Notes under the pieces: model-generated
What the model was told of the DNA's origin: nothing
Databases searched by the model: none
The model's input: the letters and a program-made list of their open reading frames with translations, nothing else
Translations under genes and position numbers: made by a program
Assembly: GCA_963728145.1 (NCBI GenBank)
Contig: CAVSJA010000001.1
Span: 248,001-312,000, forward strand
Origin: CAVSJA01 sp963728145
GTDB taxonomy: Bacteria > Bacteroidota > Bacteroidia > Chitinophagales > Chitinophagaceae
Length of the DNA stretch: 64,000 nt
Direction of reading: 5' to 3'
In this document: positions 38,656 to 48,015 of the stretch, piece after piece
Layout: each line of letters opens with the position of its first letter
Numbering within the stretch: position 1 is the stretch's first letter

Positions 38656-39832
38656 TTATTCCATCACAATCAGTTTTTTCTTTTCTAACCGGCAATGCAC
38701 ATTATTTGTTTCCAATAGTTGGATCACCTGTGATATGCTGAGGCTTCGTTGCATTTCTCCATTAAATTTTTTCTTGGGAATGGAACCTTCAAATTCTATA
38801 TTTATATCGTACCAGCGTGCCAGCTGTCGCAGCGACATTTCGAGGTCGGCCCTGTCAAAAATGAAGATCCCGTTTTTCCAGGCAATAAACTGTTCTGCAT
38901 TTGCCGCTTTATCGGTAATGATCTGACCATCAGAATTCAACTGCGCCTGTTCACCCGGTCTAATAAGACGGGAATCACGCCGAATAAGCCCGGTAAATTT
39001 CACACTCCCCTCCAGCAATGTCGTATTGATTGAAGGCTCATCGGTATAAGCATTGATATTAAAATGCGTTCCTAACACTTCAACTTCCGCCATGTCCGCA
39101 ATTTTTACTTTAAAGGGTAGCGCTGTTTTCGCCACTTCGAAATAAACTTCGCCTGTAATGTCTACTATTCGTTCGCTGCCCGTAAAAGCTACAGGAAAAT
39201 GAATAGAAGAGGCAGCATTCAGCCAAACCATGGTACCATCCGAAAGTGTTAATTGGTATTGACCACCCCTGGGAGTGGCAATACTGTTGTACAGAACATT
39301 CGTTGGTTTTTCATTAAATGATTTATAGGTCAGCTGACCATCAGCAAATTTTATTATGCTGCTGTTTCCTTGTTTAGCGATTGTGTCGTTTATTGCGGTT
39401 GTAAGGTCAACAATGGAGCCATCAGCAAGGGTAAGAATAGCTTTATTTCCGCCGGGGCCATACGTCAGTGCTAATCTTTTCGGTTTCTGCTATTTCCTGC
39501 TTATCTGTACCGGGCCTGTTGAGTGAATAGTAAATTGAGAACACTCCAAGCGCAAATATCACAGCAGCGGCTATTCGTATCCAGGACCTTCTAAATAAAG
39601 GCACTATTTTTCCTTTCCCGGATTGCAGTTGCGGCTGAATACGGGCAAAGATCTTATCGGTCGCAGGCTGCCACTGGCTCTCATCAGTATCTGTTTCGAT
39701 AGACTCCAGGACATTATAAATTAACGCCCTGAGTTGCACTTCATCTTTCGGATTATCAAAATAGGTCATCAATGTCCTCAATTCCTCGGGGGAACATTGA
39801 TTATCAAGGTATTTTTTAAATATTTCTTCCAT
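38656..39832 (-). pseudogene. FecR-type anti-sigma factor, one frameshift
   Basis: The N-terminal anti-sigma domain (FKKYLDNQCSPEELRTLM) and transmembrane helix (IRIAAAVIFALGVFSIYYSL) run from 39832. An extra base near 39470 shifts the frame, after which the periplasmic FecR domain continues: LTYGPGGNKAILTLADGS, TPRGGQYQLTLSDGTMVWLNAAS, VDITGEVYFEVAK, VEVLGTHFNINAY, LLEGSVKF, then a C-terminal STN-like tail (LRQLARWYDINIEF, ISQVIQLLE). About 390 residues after correction. It would hold the ECF sigma factor at the membrane until the receptor is occupied. Confidence 0.87.
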
Positions 39833-39920
39833 ACGGTTTTAATTCGAGCCATTCCACTAACTAATACGGATGAAGTCTGAAAATGCTCTGCTTGATTTTA
39901 TTTTTTTTTAAAGAAATTAT

Positions 39921-40511
39921 TTATGAAATCAGCCATAGGATCATAATCAAACTCAATACCGTACTATTTCTTTCAAAATGTGTGCGAATTGACTTGGTTG
40001 CTTTTACGATATGATCACTGATGGTAGACACCGAAATACCCAACAATTCACCTACTTCTTTATAACTCTTACGTTCCAGTTTACAGAGTCTGAATACCTC
40101 CTGTCGTTGTAGGGGAAGCGTCTTGATCGCGTTTTCAAGCAACACTGATTTTTCCTCATCTCCATGAGTTCTTCAAGCAGCCTGTAATTGGAAGTGGATA
40201 ATTCTATTAACTCAGTTTCAAATTCCTTATGACGCGCAGCTTTTCGAAAGAAGTCATAGACTTTATTTTCTGCTATCTTAAAAAGAAAAGCACGGAATGA
40301 TTTATTGGGATCAATAGAAGCCCTGTATTCCCATATTTTTAAAAAAACATCTTGTAGTATTTCCTCTGTTTGAGGCTTCCGATTTAAGCAACTTCAACAG
40401 TTTGCCGTATAATCCTGGACTATATAGGCGGTAGATTTTTTCAAATGCAAGTTCATCGCCCTGGAGCAACCGCATCAGCAGTTCGTTGTCTTGTTGCGCT
40501 GTGTCAAACAC
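39921..40511 (-). pseudogene. ECF sigma-70 factor, two frameshifts
   Basis: Reconstructed from three frames. GTG start at 40511, region 2.1 (NELLMRLLQGDELAFEKIYRLYSPGLYG); an extra base near 40385 leads to region 2.2-2.4 (TEEILQDVFLKIWEYRASID, SFRAFLFKIAENKVYDFFRK); a missing base near 40165 leads to region 4 (TLPLQRQEVFRLCKLERKSYKEVGELLGISVSTISDHI). Length about 195 residues, normal for Bacteroidota SigZ/FecI-like ECF factors. It heads the cassette with FecR and the STN-type receptor and likely activates that operon. Confidence 0.87.
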
Positions 40512-40821
40512 TTCCAGTTAGTTATTAAATGTCTACGAAATTAGCAAAATACAATGAGATCCCTTACTACTATCCTTCTTTTACATCGTTTTACTGTTAA
40601 ACGGTGAAGATGCTTTCTTGAGGCTGTACCAACAGCTTTTTTATTTATCATCCTATTGTTTTGATAGGATTCATAATCATAAAAATCAAAAACACAACGC
40701 TTTACTAAAATGTGTTTAAGAGAGCAGAGGGTTTTTGCGGATTGTTCGTATTGGATATTGTAAGAATATTCAATAGAAACACCCATCATCAAAAAAAACC
40801 TTAACAATAAAAAATTAAATC
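40512..40821. other. Divergent intergenic region with a small dyad
   Basis: 310 bp between the sigma factor (minus) and the gene at 40822 (plus). It contains ATCCTAT / ATAGGAT (40650-40656, 40664-40670) with a 7-base loop, a possible operator or hairpin. No confident TAnnTTTG promoter and no gene were seen. Confidence 0.4.
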
Positions 40822-41442
40822 ATGAAGCACATTTTCAATTCGACTCTGGTAGTTATTATGATATCAGCCATGCCTGTAATTGCTTTGGCACAAGCAGACA
40901 CTACCCGTGCAAAAAACGCAGCAGACTCTGCAAGTTTAAAAAACGTTGCTGACAGTGCAACAAAGGTTATTGCTGTTGATACAGTTGCAGTAAAAGATAC
41001 CGTAGCAGTAAAGAAAGCAGATACCACGAGCATCGTAGCCACTCCGATGAACTGCTATAAGCAATGGTTGGATGTTTTCGCCGAACGTGGCGTTAAACCG
41101 CTTACAGATGGAATGCAGGAAGTGGTAATTGCATTTAAAAGCAAGGAAAGCTGCCATTGCTATTTGGGTAAGGTTGAAATATTAGGAGGAAAATTAAAAG
41201 CTCCATTGTTTGTTCAAACAGAGGGGGGCGAGTATAAAACTTTTGTTGCAATGGGAAAAAAGTTAGACGAAGACTTTATCACAGCCCAGGGAGATGGCTT
41301 ATGGAATGTTACCAATGGCATGAGTGTTTTATTCCAAACTGTCGACCATGAATATGGCAGAGTATTTTTCTATAAATCGCTAAACAAAAATAAGCAGGCA
41401 AATAAAGAAGCTCCGTCACCTTCTGATTTACTAAAAAATTAA
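40822..41442 (+). CDS. Secreted hypothetical protein with low-complexity linker
   Basis: 206 residues. Signal peptide ends near VIALAQ. Residues ~25-75 are a low-complexity Ala/Asp/Thr/Val/Lys linker with repeated DTVAVKDTVAVKKADT. The C-terminal ~125 residues (CYKQWLDVFAERGVKPL, VVIAFKSKESCHCYLGKVEILGGKL, MSVLFQTVDHEYGRVFFYK) form a compact domain I do not recognise, with a CHC motif. Codon-level repetition in the linker (GCAGTAAAAGA) suggests recent slippage. Likely periplasmic. Confidence 0.65.
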   Translation: MKHIFNSTLVVIMISAMPVIALAQADTTRAKNAADSASLKNVADSATKVIAVDTVAVKDTVAVKKADTTSIVATPMNCYKQWLDVFAERGVKPLTDGMQEVVIAFKSKESCHCYLGKVEILGGKLKAPLFVQTEGGEYKTFVAMGKKLDEDFITAQGDGLWNVTNGMSVLFQTVDHEYGRVFFYKSLNKNKQANKEAPSPSDLLKN

Positions 41443-41612
41443 GAATGTAATATGTCCGATCTGCTACTTATAAGAGGATAGATATTAGGTAACTATAAAA
41501 TATTTGAGTTCTATCGCTGATCGGCTTCAGGTATTTGGGCTGGCAAAATCTTTGTATTCCTAAGATTATTTAATGATCATTAATTATTGATGAATCCAAA
41601 AAATAATCTTTT

Positions 41613-42155
41613 ATGAAAACGTTGAATGTTTTGAAGCTGTGCATTTTTTCATTGTTAATCACAGCATTAATTCCTACCGCCACGGCGCAAGACGATGATA
41701 AAGACAAGCTTCTCAATGATGCCAATAATGCCAGGGAGGAATTTATAAAAAAAGACCCCCTAATGAAGAATTTATTCGACAATTCTGCAGGGTACGTAAT
41801 ATTCCCCAATGTGGGGAAAGGCGCTATTGGAGTTGGTGGTGCGGCAGGCAATGGAATAGTGTATGAGCAGGGAAGGGCTGTAGGTAAAGCGAAGTTGAAG
41901 CAATTAACTATAGGTCTCCAGCTCGGAGGCCAGGCTTACCGCGAAGTCATTTTCTTTGAGAGCCAAGCTGCCCTGAATCAATTTAAGGGAGGCAATTTTG
42001 AATTGTCGGCACAAGCCTCTGCAGTTGCGGCTGACAAGGGCGCTTCGGCTGACGTAAAGTATCGAAATGGAATTATGATATTCACACAGGAAAAAGGTGG
42101 ATTGATGTATGAAGCATCAGTCGGTGGACAGAAGTTTGATTATAATGCGTTTTAA
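41613..42155 (+). CDS. SYLF-domain (Ysc84-like) secreted protein
   Basis: 180 residues with signal peptide (LLITALIPTATAQ). The mature protein is one SYLF/lipid-binding YSC84 domain: LMKNLFDNSAGYVIFPNVGKGAIGVGGAAGNGIVYEQG, LKQLTIGLQLGGQAYREVIFFES, LSAQASAVAADKGAS and FTQEKGGLMYEASVGGQKFDY. In eukaryotes the domain binds phosphoinositides; bacterial versions are periplasmic, of unknown function and often stress-induced. Stands alone. Confidence 0.87.
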   Translation: MKTLNVLKLCIFSLLITALIPTATAQDDDKDKLLNDANNAREEFIKKDPLMKNLFDNSAGYVIFPNVGKGAIGVGGAAGNGIVYEQGRAVGKAKLKQLTIGLQLGGQAYREVIFFESQAALNQFKGGNFELSAQASAVAADKGASADVKYRNGIMIFTQEKGGLMYEASVGGQKFDYNAF

Positions 42156-42198
42156 AATTTTGTAATACTGTTATTACAGAAACAATTATTAATTAGTT

Positions 42199-42248
42199 CC
42201 GCCAGGCCTTCCGCCTTTCGCAGGACTCCGTGAGCAGGTGCCTGGCGG
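42199..42248. repeat. GC-rich palindromic (REP-like) element
   Basis: CCGCCAGGC (42199-42207) and GCCTGGCGG (42240-42248) form a perfect 9-bp stem around a 32-base loop that is itself GC-rich. The composition stands out against AT-rich flanks. It lies 44 bp past the SYLF stop and 49 bp past the end of the DUF4239 relic, so it could be a bidirectional terminator or a dispersed REP element. Confidence 0.6.
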
Positions 42249-42296
42249 TTTCAATAACGATGAATTGGTCCCGAACATTTTAAAGCATATTGGGTA

Positions 42297-43080
42297 TTAA
42301 GGAAACATCTTTCTCAAATCAACCATTTTCTGTTCTGCACGCTGAAGATTGATAAACCTCGCGTCGGTCGCCCCAGCTCCATTATCAGGTATAAGACCAA
42401 GTAGTCATCAAAGCAAAAGCTAAAGACAACACAACATTGCGGTTGCCGGGCTTGGTGCAAAACCTGCAACAAAACTAGAGATGAAAACTAAGCGCAAGCA
42501 GTACCACGAGGATCAGCAAGGGAACGGGTACAGCCCGGGCTGCCTCCCTTGTTGTGGTAATATTTTTCATGGTCGTGACCAATGATGCCATTTGATCAGC
42601 ACGGGACCGATTGTCCGGGTTTTTTGCCAGGCTTGCTGTTTGGTTCCAAATACTTTTAAGATGCGCATTTGCATCATCCAACGCGGCTTTTATTTTATCA
42701 GGATTCTCTCCGGCATCATAATAATTGATACGGGATTCCACATATTGCTTGAAATGCGGCAAGAACAAGCTTGTTCTACACTGTCTGGTAATAGGTCACA
42801 TCGCAAAATGGCCGTGCTGATAGTATTCGCTTCCTCAACAATTATTTGTCGCCTTCTCTCATGTTTTGTGCCGACATATTAAAGCTAAATGCGAGCAACA
42901 ACGCCATGAGACCGAACAAGGAACCTTCGGCTGGTCCGAATGCATATCTCCTTATTAGGGTAGAGTTCGATGGAATCTCTTTCTTCGTCTATATCCAATC
43001 CAGTTCAAAGTAAAGACAACGACAAAGAAGAATTGTTCCAATTAGTACAGCAGGAAGCTGCAAGCAGACTTTCGCGAAGT
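42297..43080 (-). pseudogene. Decayed DUF4239 (bestrophin-like) gene
   Basis: Pieces in all three minus-strand frames align in order with the intact DUF4239 protein at 30320. In order they are: a first helix (VLIGTILLCRCLYFEL), second helix (GSLFGLMALLLAFSFNMS), the soluble part (FKQYVESRINYYDAGENPDKIKAAL, then NITTTREAARAVPVPLLILVVLLAL), and the C-terminus (LIPDNGAGATDARFINLQRAEQ, stop at 42297). At least four frame changes and in-frame stops are needed, so unlike the single-base breaks elsewhere this is a true pseudogene. Confidence 0.75.
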
Positions 43081-43229
43081 GAAGCTCATGTTTAATAAAA
43101 TTGAATCCGGGGTTTAGAAAAATAGGGGGTTGGAGTAATTCGCCCTTTCTTGACTGCAATATCCTTTCAATTGCGTAAACAAACATATTAAAAAATTTCA
43201 CATCACAAGTCGTTGCCCTAAAAAACAAA

Positions 43230-43345
43230 ATCAGCGATTATGGAAATAATCGCTGATCACATGAGAAAACTAACTGTGCACAACCCTTATGAAAAGTCTT
43301 TTATCTATTTGGTTTTTCAATAATCATACATATGTCCTTCTTTAG
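43230..43345 (+). other. Second orphan hairpin leader with truncated signal-peptide start
   Basis: A 12-bp perfect stem (43230-43241 with 43246-43257) closed by GGAA follows an A-rich run. Then AAAACTAACTG (43266-43276) and TTATGAAAAG with an ATG at 43289 opening an 18-codon frame (MKSLLSIWFFNN) ending at 43345. The same order of parts is found at 35523-35661. No receptor follows; the AraC gene is on the other strand. A second ATG at 43261 opens a 20-codon frame. Confidence 0.45.
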
Positions 43346-43348
43346 TCA

Positions 43349-43939
43349 TCAGCAGGCCTTCCTCACAACTCTGAGTATATTCCCTTCTTTGCATTTTCTG
43401 ATAAGGTCCTGCTCAATCTCGTCAGGAAAAGGAGCTTCATGTGCATCGCCATTCTTTAATGCCTGTATAAATTCTGATGGATTCTTCCCCGTAGCCTTCT
43501 TAAAAGCCATATGAAATGTTGTTCTGTTTCCGAAGCCGCACTCAGCAGAAATTCCCTGGAGTGTCTTATACTTCCATTCTTCATTCATGAGCATCATCTT
43601 GCTGTAAGCAACGCGATACTGGTTTACATAGTCGTTAAAGTTCATCTTATAATAACTATTGATAAATGCGGAAACCTGGTGTTGCGGTACATGAATATCA
43701 TTTGCAAGTTGCGAGATCGAATATCGCTTTTGAAGAAATGGCTTTTTCTCCATCATAAAATCTTTCAATACAATATGAATTTGATCCATCCGCTCCTGGG
43801 AAAGCACCCCCTCTTTTTCTTTTTCAATCTTACCACGGTCATTTCCTTTTCTAATTCCTTTGAATGACTTAATGAAAATTAATAACGCAGGTATTGTAAA
43901 TAAAGCGGTGATTGCGTAAACCTCCCAGTTAGTCTGCAT
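43349..43939 (-). CDS. Membrane-anchored AraC-type regulator
   Basis: ATG at 43939 preferred over a TTG at 43963. One transmembrane helix (AITALFTIPALLIFIKSF) near the N-terminus is followed by a charged linker and an AraC/XylS DNA-binding domain of two HTH units (YSISQLANDIHVPQHQVSAFIN, then LQGISAECGFGNRTTFHMAFKKATGKNPSEFI). Short membrane-bound AraC proteins of this kind resemble the C-terminal end of larger 7TM-AraC sensors, so it may be a stand-alone remnant. Its target is unknown; a two-component pair is encoded divergently. Confidence 0.82.
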   Translation of the reverse strand: MQTNWEVYAITALFTIPALLIFIKSFKGIRKGNDRGKIEKEKEGVLSQERMDQIHIVLKDFMMEKKPFLQKRYSISQLANDIHVPQHQVSAFINSYYKMNFNDYVNQYRVAYSKMMLMNEEWKYKTLQGISAECGFGNRTTFHMAFKKATGKNPSEFIQALKNGDAHEAPFPDEIEQDLIRKCKEGNILRVVRKAC

Positions 43940-44220
43940 AACTAGTTTTTTTTGGATGAGCAAAAAGCTTTCATGTCCTTCTTTTTGGGAAAGATGGCAG
44001 GGTTAAAAACGCTATTAAAATTTGGGTAAGTGATTAGAGGAAGTACAGTAAGCAATTTCCTTCAACAAGCGTCAAAACCTTGTAGAATTAATTCTACCGT
44101 GTCCAATAAATGCTTTGGGGAAATTTGATATTATTCCAAAGTACTGCAATGATATGCGGCACGGAATGTTTTTGCTTGTATCGAAATAAAATGTAGTTAA
44201 ACGAAATTAAAAACTCATTA

Positions 44221-44898
44221 ATGGAAGGAATTATTTTGTCAGGTATATCAAAAGAAATTAACTTAAATCCAGAAGCAATACATTCTATGCAGCCTTGTAT
44301 TTTAATTGCAGACGATCATAGTATGATAAGGAAGGGTTTAAAGTTGTTTTTACAACTCAGCCTTGGATATAATGATGTTCATGAAGTATCCACATGCAAC
44401 AGTTTAATGAAAGAACTGGTTAAGAAGAAATATACCCATCTTATTCTTGATATTATTCTATCTGATGGAAATACCCTGGAAGTTATCCCGAACATAAGAA
44501 GGGTATATCCTGATTTAAATGTCATGGTGTTCTCTATGCAGCCGGTAGATATCTATGGAGAGGCGGTGAAACAATACGGCATTAATTTTTATCTATCTAA
44601 AACGTCAGGGGAAGAAGAAATGCTCAAGCTCTTGAGGAGATTCATAGAGAATCAAAAGCCCGTAATAAAAAATGCTTCGCTGCAAAATCAGGAGAATCCA
44701 TTTTCTTCATTGGCGCCAAGAGAGCTGGAAATACTTCATTACATATTGAAAGGAATGGGCACGAAGGATATTAGTGAAACATTAAATGTTAAAATGAATA
44801 CGGTTTCTACAATTAAGACCAGAATATTTGAAAAGACAAATGCAAGCAATATCAAAGAACTTATGGAACTCGCTTCACTGTATAACTTGAATTTCTGA
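44221..44898 (+). CDS. NarL/LuxR-family response regulator
   Basis: 225 residues; an internal Met at 44287 would begin close to the receiver domain. Receiver: ILIADDHSMIRKGLK (acidic pocket D31-D32), phospho-acceptor D77 in LILDIILSDG, K127 in YLSKTSG. C-terminal LuxR HTH (about 158-218; LAPRELEILHYILKGMGTKDISETLNVKMNTVSTIKTRIFEK). It lies 35 bp before the sensor kinase on the same strand, so the two form a two-component system. Confidence 0.92.
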   Translation: MEGIILSGISKEINLNPEAIHSMQPCILIADDHSMIRKGLKLFLQLSLGYNDVHEVSTCNSLMKELVKKKYTHLILDIILSDGNTLEVIPNIRRVYPDLNVMVFSMQPVDIYGEAVKQYGINFYLSKTSGEEEMLKLLRRFIENQKPVIKNASLQNQENPFSSLAPRELEILHYILKGMGTKDISETLNVKMNTVSTIKTRIFEKTNASNIKELMELASLYNLNF

Positions 44899-44933
44899 GC
44901 CGGATGCCGTAATTTGTAGTTGTCACAACTGCT

Positions 44934-47900
44934 ATGAGGCATCTTCTTATTCTACTGCTTTTTACTTTTATTCTACAGCAAAGGGGCTTTGCGCAGGGAT
45001 CTCCCAAATTCCAGGTTCGTCACTACAATACAGAAAATGGTTTGCCGTCAAATGGCCAGAAGGGTATTCAGTGGGATGAGGCAACCGGATTTTTATGGAT
45101 CGGCACGGAAGCAGGCATTGTGCGCTTCAATGGGATTGACTTTAAAACCTATTCCAATCTAAATACTCCATTCATAACTTCAGAACGGATATGGGCATTG
45201 GTTAAGAACAATAGAGGTGAAATCTATTGCATCGATGACAACCAAAATATAATTCGGATACAGAAGAATAAACTTTCTCTGTATTACAAATCTTTAAAAA
45301 TACTGCAACACGCACCCCAATATGCAGTAAGGGTTTCCGAAAGTTTCCTGAATTACAAAATAAACCACCCGATAAATGAGCCTCACCCAAATGAATACAC
45401 GAGACATGTTTTTCCGGTAACGGATACCGGCATGCTGTTTATTATCGATTGGAAAATTTATGCGCTTAACCGGTCAGATGATATTCCCCGACTAATCCAT
45501 GATTCTGTAAAGATAAAATCAGGGTATAGGATAAAAAATGAGATATTCTTTGTCTCAGATAAGAACGAATCCTTCCTGTGTAACCTCGGCAATAATAAAC
45601 TTGAGCCTGTAAAATTTAGTCGTCCTGCAATTGTTGAAAACAATCCTGAATACTATTTCTGGGAAAGCGGGATGGAGGATCCTATCATGATTAGCGGCAA
45701 TAAGGCATGGTTGCTTGATTATGATGGTGAGTCGGTTTATGCCAGTGAGATTTGCAACCAGGTACCTGGAAATATTTTGTACGTGAATGCCCAATACAGC
45801 AAAGAAAAACGAATTCTTTTTCTCGGCACTGATTCAAAAGGCCTTGTTGTCATCAGCGAAAATCGGGTAGAAGTGCTAAAAACGAAACAACCACATGGCA
45901 GTGAGACAAAAGCTTACTATTCGCAAATTGAACTTCCAGAAAATGCTGTTCTAACAAGTGAAGTGCACGTTATTGGACATCAGGCACCCACTTCATACGC
46001 TCTTCCAATTAAAAAGAAATTCTTTTTCAACTCTTACGTAACGGACTCCCTGTTATGGTTCATTCAGCCTGTCGATGAATCAAATATTTATTATCTGAAT
46101 TGCTACAACTATAATACTGGAACAAATACGGTATTTAAAAAAATACCCGTGACTGAAAAATTTACGCTTGTATGTTCCAAAGGCAATGTTTATATAGCTC
46201 TTGATAATGGCTTCGCTGTTTTGGAGAAGGATAGTTTGCGTTACTTATTCCAAAAAGAAATGGAAGCGCCCTTTAGTTTAGGTGTTATTGACATGATAGA
46301 ACTGTCGCCAGGAATTCTTGCTGTAGCTACCTGTAAGGGACTAATAACTTACGATGTCAACGCGCTCCGTTCGGACACCTTGCTGAGTTTTCCAGGTTAT
46401 TGCATTCGATCTCTTTGGAAATATAGAGATTATCTTTTCATTGGGACTTACGGAAAAGGATACTATGTATATAAGAATGGAAAAACTAAGGCCATGCCCA
46501 TGGACAAGAATAATTTTCTCTCTCATGTACATTGCTTTATTCCGGATCAATTCGGCTTTTGCTGGATGAGCACCAATCGTGGTTTATTCAAATCAAATCT
46601 TAATGATTTGCTGAATGCCTTTGACAAAAACGAAGCAAGCGTGTACTATCATTATTATGGACGAAATGATGGAATGGAAACCACTGAGCTGAATGGCGGT
46701 TGTACACCCTGCGCCTTGCAAATGCAAAATGGAACTATTTCTTTTCCTTCGATGGATGGGCTGATTTGGGTAGATCCTCAAAAGAGTACTCCGATCTTAC
46801 CCACCGGCGATATTTTTATTGATGAAATGCATGTTGATGGTAAAAAGATAAATGTAGACTCTTTGGCAGACAACGAACTCCCGGCCGACACAAGAGAAAT
46901 ATTAGTTCAATTGGGTTATCCTGCATGGTGTAACAAAGAAAATCTATACATCGAATATGACCTGAATAATTCAGGGCTTTGGAAGCCAGTTAATGTAAAT
47001 AGCGATGCCGTCATTCGATTGTATGGATTGGCTTCAGGTAACTATAACCTGCGTATCAGGAAAATGACAGGCTTTGGTGTAAATAATTTTTCTTACGATC
47101 AGATCCAATTTGCAATTAACACGCCATGGTTTCTGAAATGGTGGTTTTTCGTTTTATTCGCGGTGGTTGCCTTTGCAATTGGACGTTTTCTTGTACATCT
47201 CAGAATCAGGCAATACCGGATCCGGCAAAAAAAGCTGGAGAAACAAGTGGCTGAAAAAACAAAAGAACTTCAACAAAAGAACGAAATACTGGAGAAAAAC
47301 GATACGATTAAGACAAGGTTGATCTCGATCATCAGCCATGATATTGTTACCCCACTAAAATTCCTTTCGGTTGCCGGAAAGAATCTTGTTGAAAAGAAAC
47401 ACTTGATGTCTGAGGAACTCCAGGATGAAACTATCGGAGAAATGACCAATACCTCGCTGGAACTACAACTGCTTTCCACCAATATTCTCAACTGGATAAA
47501 ATATCAAAACGAAAACCGCCGCCTGGCAAAAGAAACCTTTAATGTGAAAGAGTTGGTAAACCACGTGACTGGCGTCCTTAACTCAATGGCACATCAAAAG
47601 CAATTGCAATTATCGAACCAGGTTGAAGACAATCTTGAACTTTATCAGTTTGCCGAACCCTTGAGAATACTTATCTATAACCTTGTTTCGAATGCTATAA
47701 ATTTCTCTGAGAAAGGTACAATTACAATACGGAGTCAGCAGGAGTCGGGCAATGTTATGATCAGCGTAACAGATCAGGGAATTGGAATGAGCCCGGAGCA
47801 GGTTCGTAATATTATGGCAGAGCAAATCATTATTACAGCAAGAAAAACCGATAGCCGGCAAGGAAACGGACTGGGATATCTTATCATCAAGGACCTCATA

Positions 47901-48011
47901 AAGATGATTGGCGGGGAGTTGATGATTGAAAGTAAGAGAGGGATAGGTACTACTGTTTCAATTAATCTAGCGAGTGGAAGAGACAATGAAGAGTATACAT
48001 CTCAAGTTTAA
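44934..48011 (+). CDS. Sensor histidine kinase with periplasmic propeller domain
   Basis: 1025 residues. Signal peptide (LLILLLFTFILQQRGFAQ), then about 650 residues of two-component-regulator propeller repeats (ENGLPSNGQKGIQWDEATGFLWIGTEAG; DQFGFCWMSTNRGLFK), a Y_Y_Y-like Ig region, one transmembrane helix (about 737-758) and a coiled coil. The HisKA domain has phospho-acceptor H802 in ISHDIVTPL, and the HATPase has YNLVSNAINFSEKG (N box), TDQGIGMSP (G1) and QGNGLGYLIIKDL (G2). Unlike Bacteroides HTCS proteins it has no receiver or HTH; those are in the separate gene just upstream. The ligand is unknown. Confidence 0.92.
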   Translation: MRHLLILLLFTFILQQRGFAQGSPKFQVRHYNTENGLPSNGQKGIQWDEATGFLWIGTEAGIVRFNGIDFKTYSNLNTPFITSERIWALVKNNRGEIYCIDDNQNIIRIQKNKLSLYYKSLKILQHAPQYAVRVSESFLNYKINHPINEPHPNEYTRHVFPVTDTGMLFIIDWKIYALNRSDDIPRLIHDSVKIKSGYRIKNEIFFVSDKNESFLCNLGNNKLEPVKFSRPAIVENNPEYYFWESGMEDPIMISGNKAWLLDYDGESVYASEICNQVPGNILYVNAQYSKEKRILFLGTDSKGLVVISENRVEVLKTKQPHGSETKAYYSQIELPENAVLTSEVHVIGHQAPTSYALPIKKKFFFNSYVTDSLLWFIQPVDESNIYYLNCYNYNTGTNTVFKKIPVTEKFTLVCSKGNVYIALDNGFAVLEKDSLRYLFQKEMEAPFSLGVIDMIELSPGILAVATCKGLITYDVNALRSDTLLSFPGYCIRSLWKYRDYLFIGTYGKGYYVYKNGKTKAMPMDKNNFLSHVHCFIPDQFGFCWMSTNRGLFKSNLNDLLNAFDKNEASVYYHYYGRNDGMETTELNGGCTPCALQMQNGTISFPSMDGLIWVDPQKSTPILPTGDIFIDEMHVDGKKINVDSLADNELPADTREILVQLGYPAWCNKENLYIEYDLNNSGLWKPVNVNSDAVIRLYGLASGNYNLRIRKMTGFGVNNFSYDQIQFAINTPWFLKWWFFVLFAVVAFAIGRFLVHLRIRQYRIRQKKLEKQVAEKTKELQQKNEILEKNDTIKTRLISIISHDIVTPLKFLSVAGKNLVEKKHLMSEELQDETIGEMTNTSLELQLLSTNILNWIKYQNENRRLAKETFNVKELVNHVTGVLNSMAHQKQLQLSNQVEDNLELYQFAEPLRILIYNLVSNAINFSEKGTITIRSQQESGNVMISVTDQGIGMSPEQVRNIMAEQIIITARKTDSRQGNGLGYLIIKDLIKMIGGELMIESKRGIGTTVSINLASGRDNEEYTSQV

Positions 48012-48015
48012 AAAT

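Noticed and set aside
43261..43323. 20-codon peptide beginning MRKLTVHNP
   Set aside because: The ATG lies inside the conserved AAAACTAACTG leader motif; the ATG at 43289 matches the other leader copy better.
44221..48011. Hybrid two-component system protein of Bacteroides type
   Set aside because: Kinase and regulator are separate genes; the kinase ends after the HATPase domain with no receiver or AraC HTH.
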